Positions 62,525 through 64,000 of a stretch of 64,000 nucleotides of DNA are shown one piece after another. How positions within the stretch are numbered: the first letter of the stretch is position 1; the number at the start of each line of letters is the position of its first letter. Origin of the DNA: Simmondsia chinensis (Eukaryota > Streptophyta > Magnoliopsida > Caryophyllales > Simmondsiaceae). The DNA lies in contig JAGTTD010000013.1 of the NCBI GenBank assembly GCA_018398585.1, forward strand, positions 11,755,237 to 11,819,236, written 5' to 3'. A model generated the notes under the pieces. It saw only the letters and a program-made list of their open reading frames with translations. It did no database searches and was not told where the DNA came from. The translations under genes were made by a program, and so were the position numbers.

Positions 62525-63436
62525 TGTTGGTAAGTTACAATTGAGCAGCTTGCTACTGTAGATGGACAAATAAGTTACACGGCCAATTATTCGGACAAAA
62601 AATTGTTCACAACTATATTTCCCAAAATGTTGTACTTCCCAAAATGCCTAAAACACAATTCGCCCACTTTGTACAATAATGTAATTTTCCCACAAGCTAT
62701 GCAATTTGCGCACTAGGCCTAATACAACATAATTTGCCCATTATGCTCAATACAAGACAATTCGTCCGTTATGCTCAATACAACAAAATTTGCCCACTTT
62801 GTATAACAATGCAATTCGCCAACTAACAATGCAATTTGCCCACTAGACCAAATACAACATAATTTACCCATTATGCTAAATACAACACAATTTGCCCACT
62901 TTGTACAACACCGCAATTTGCCCACTAGGTCTAATACAAATAATTCGCCTATTATGCTCAACAGAACGCAATTCGCCCACTTTCTTTATTGAAACAAGTA
63001 ACTAGAGAATAGAATTGAACATACTTATCTAAAAAGTCATACTCATCCACACAAAAAAAAAAAAAAAAAAAAAACCTTCCTCTATGAAAAGGAGGAGAGC
63101 TACAAGCCTCCTTCTCCTCCACACACCTCTACAATCACTTCTCCGAAGCAACAATTGTTCAAACGTCCTACTCCTCTCGGACTAAGTATTTTATGTCTAC
63201 TATGTCCATTTATTACTCGTCCTTATTTACTATTTCATGATATTAATACTAACTTGAGCGACGGAAGGGATCCCGTGGGTTACTCTCTGGGCCCCTCTAA
63301 CCATTTGTATGATCTCGCAGGGGATATCAAGTCAGGCACGTAACTCAAGCTTGAGTTCAACTCATCCTAACGAACCTCACATTATACAGAACTCTAAAAT
63401 GATGAATAAGCACACTGACCAAATTCATCACTAACA
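62525..63436 (+). repeat. Solo LTR with internal tandem repeats, inside copia copy B
   Basis: Starts TGTTGGTAAG and ends CATCACTAACA. Flanking 5-mers TATCT (62520-62524) and TATCC (63437-63441) are a one-base-changed duplication. Copy A reads straight across this point, proving insertion. The right half has the phrase ACTTGAGCGACGGAAGGGA, typical of U5 in Tat-type gypsy LTRs, and an A-run at 63051-63074. The left half holds the tandem repeat listed next. Confidence 0.8.
62654..62992. repeat. Tandem repeat of TTTGCCCA-bearing units
   Basis: The phrase CACAATTTGCCCACTTTGTA and variants begins units at 62654, 62784, 62886 and 62966. Each unit is built of about 27-bp pieces that all carry ATTYGCCCA, with TAATACAACAT or GCTCAATACAA between. 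Unit length shrinks from 130 to 80 bp. Confidence 0.75.
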
Positions 63437-63469
63437 TATCCCATTTCAAACTCTGTATCTAATGCACAA

Positions 63470-64000
63470 TTTTCTAAGGCTCATGTTGCTCTTTTTAAAG
63501 CCATTACCTTTAGTGATGAGCCAAAAAGTTTTCAATACGATGTATAGTTCTAGCATTAGAGAGATGCGATGGAAAAGGAGATACAAGCTTTGGAGAAAAA
63601 TCACACCTGGACTTTATAGAATTTACCCGACGGGATGAGGGCCATCAACTCAAAGTAGGTGTATAAGGTGAAATACAAGTCAAATGGGTCGATAGAACGG
63701 TACAAGGCATGTTTGGTTGCAAAGGGGTTTACTCAAGTGAAAGGTATAGATTTTCATGGTACCTTTGCTCCGGTTGGTAAGTTAGTAACTGCTCATTGTG
63801 TTTTAGCAGTTGCTTCAGCACATAATTGAATTGTTCAGCAACTAGACATTAATAATGTCTTCCTTCATGGAGAATTAAATGAATAAGTTTACATGAAACT
63901 CCCTTTAGGTTTTGAACGTAAACATGAAGGGAAAGTGTGTCGCCTCCATAAGTCCCTTTATGGTCTAAAACAAGCTTCTCGTAATTGGAATGAATAATTC
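63470..64000 (+). pseudogene. Copia reverse transcriptase start (copy B)
   Basis: Reads AMEKEIQALEKNHTWTL, a stop, NLPDGMRAINSK, a stop, [39 protein letters not shown], a stop after LAVASAHN (also a stop in copy A), QLDINNVFLHGELNE and [16 protein letters not shown] at the window edge. The YVDD region lies outside. Confidence 0.85.

Larger units (their letters stand above)
59298..64000 (+). mobile_element. Ty1/copia retrotransposon, copy B of the 13219-18279 family, cut by window edge
   Basis: LTR at 59298-59703, primer-site variant (TTGTATCAAAG) right after it, then gag, a deleted protease, integrase and the start of RT, all parallel to copy A. A solo LTR (62525-63436) interrupts the linker. 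RNase H and the 3' LTR lie beyond the window. Many stops and shifts. Confidence 0.9.

Noticed and set aside
62654..62992. CRISPR-like array
   Set aside because: Units are adjacent and nested with uneven length, without conserved repeats and unique spacers, and lie in an LTR of a plant genome.

Overview
The window is plant nuclear DNA, almost certainly from an angiosperm. The evidence is spliced exons with GT-AG and GC-AG borders, plant-type Ty1/copia and Ty3/gypsy retrotransposons, plant hAT and PIF/Harbinger elements, RTE- and L1-type LINEs, and a GDSL esterase gene of the plant extracellular type. I could not settle the species. Nothing bacterial, organellar or viral was seen. Most of the sequence is old, nested transposable elements with many stop codons, frameshifts and C-to-T type changes.

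Layout. 1-8420: an Athila/Tat-like Ty3/gypsy element (minus strand, left end outside the window) has jumped into a minus-strand copia element. 9047-11507: an internally deleted gypsy element with two LTRs and a CTTAA target duplication. 11543-11793: a short retroposon whose head is 5S rRNA and whose tail is an RTE/SINE 3' domain ending in TTG repeats, flanked by a perfect 17-bp duplication. 12249-21314: a decayed copia element whose 5' LTR holds a PIF/Harbinger MITE and a complete second copia (13219-18279). 21316-21493: one exon resembling RNA polymerase II subunit 9 (NRPB9). 22621-23036: a solo LTR. 24178-27361: a nearly intact hAT transposon with exact 8-bp duplications.

28267-44915 (minus): the one host gene that looks functional or recently functional, a GDSL esterase/lipase of five recognisable exons. 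Its third intron is about 13.4 kb. It holds an RTE LINE end, a non-autonomous hAT carrying a zinc-finger fragment (itself hit by a MULE-like element), a pol-less copia, a gypsy pol remnant, an L1 ORF1-like sequence and a second RTE LINE end.

46775-52796: a 6-kb LTR element with a gag remnant, two tandem-repeat blocks and an antisense ORF region, but no pol. 53847-59217 (minus): a nearly full-length copia with short LTRs and a GTTTC duplication. 59298 to the right edge: a second copy of the copia family found at 13219-18279, interrupted at 62525-63436 by a solo LTR with internal tandem repeats.

Best candidates for something new are the 5S rRNA-headed retroposon, the shared 3' end of RTE LINEs and SINE-like copies, the hAT that seems to have captured a U1-type zinc finger, and the TE-filled GDSL intron. 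All element calls are by eye from translated motifs, LTR pairs, primer-binding sites and target duplications. No database search was run.
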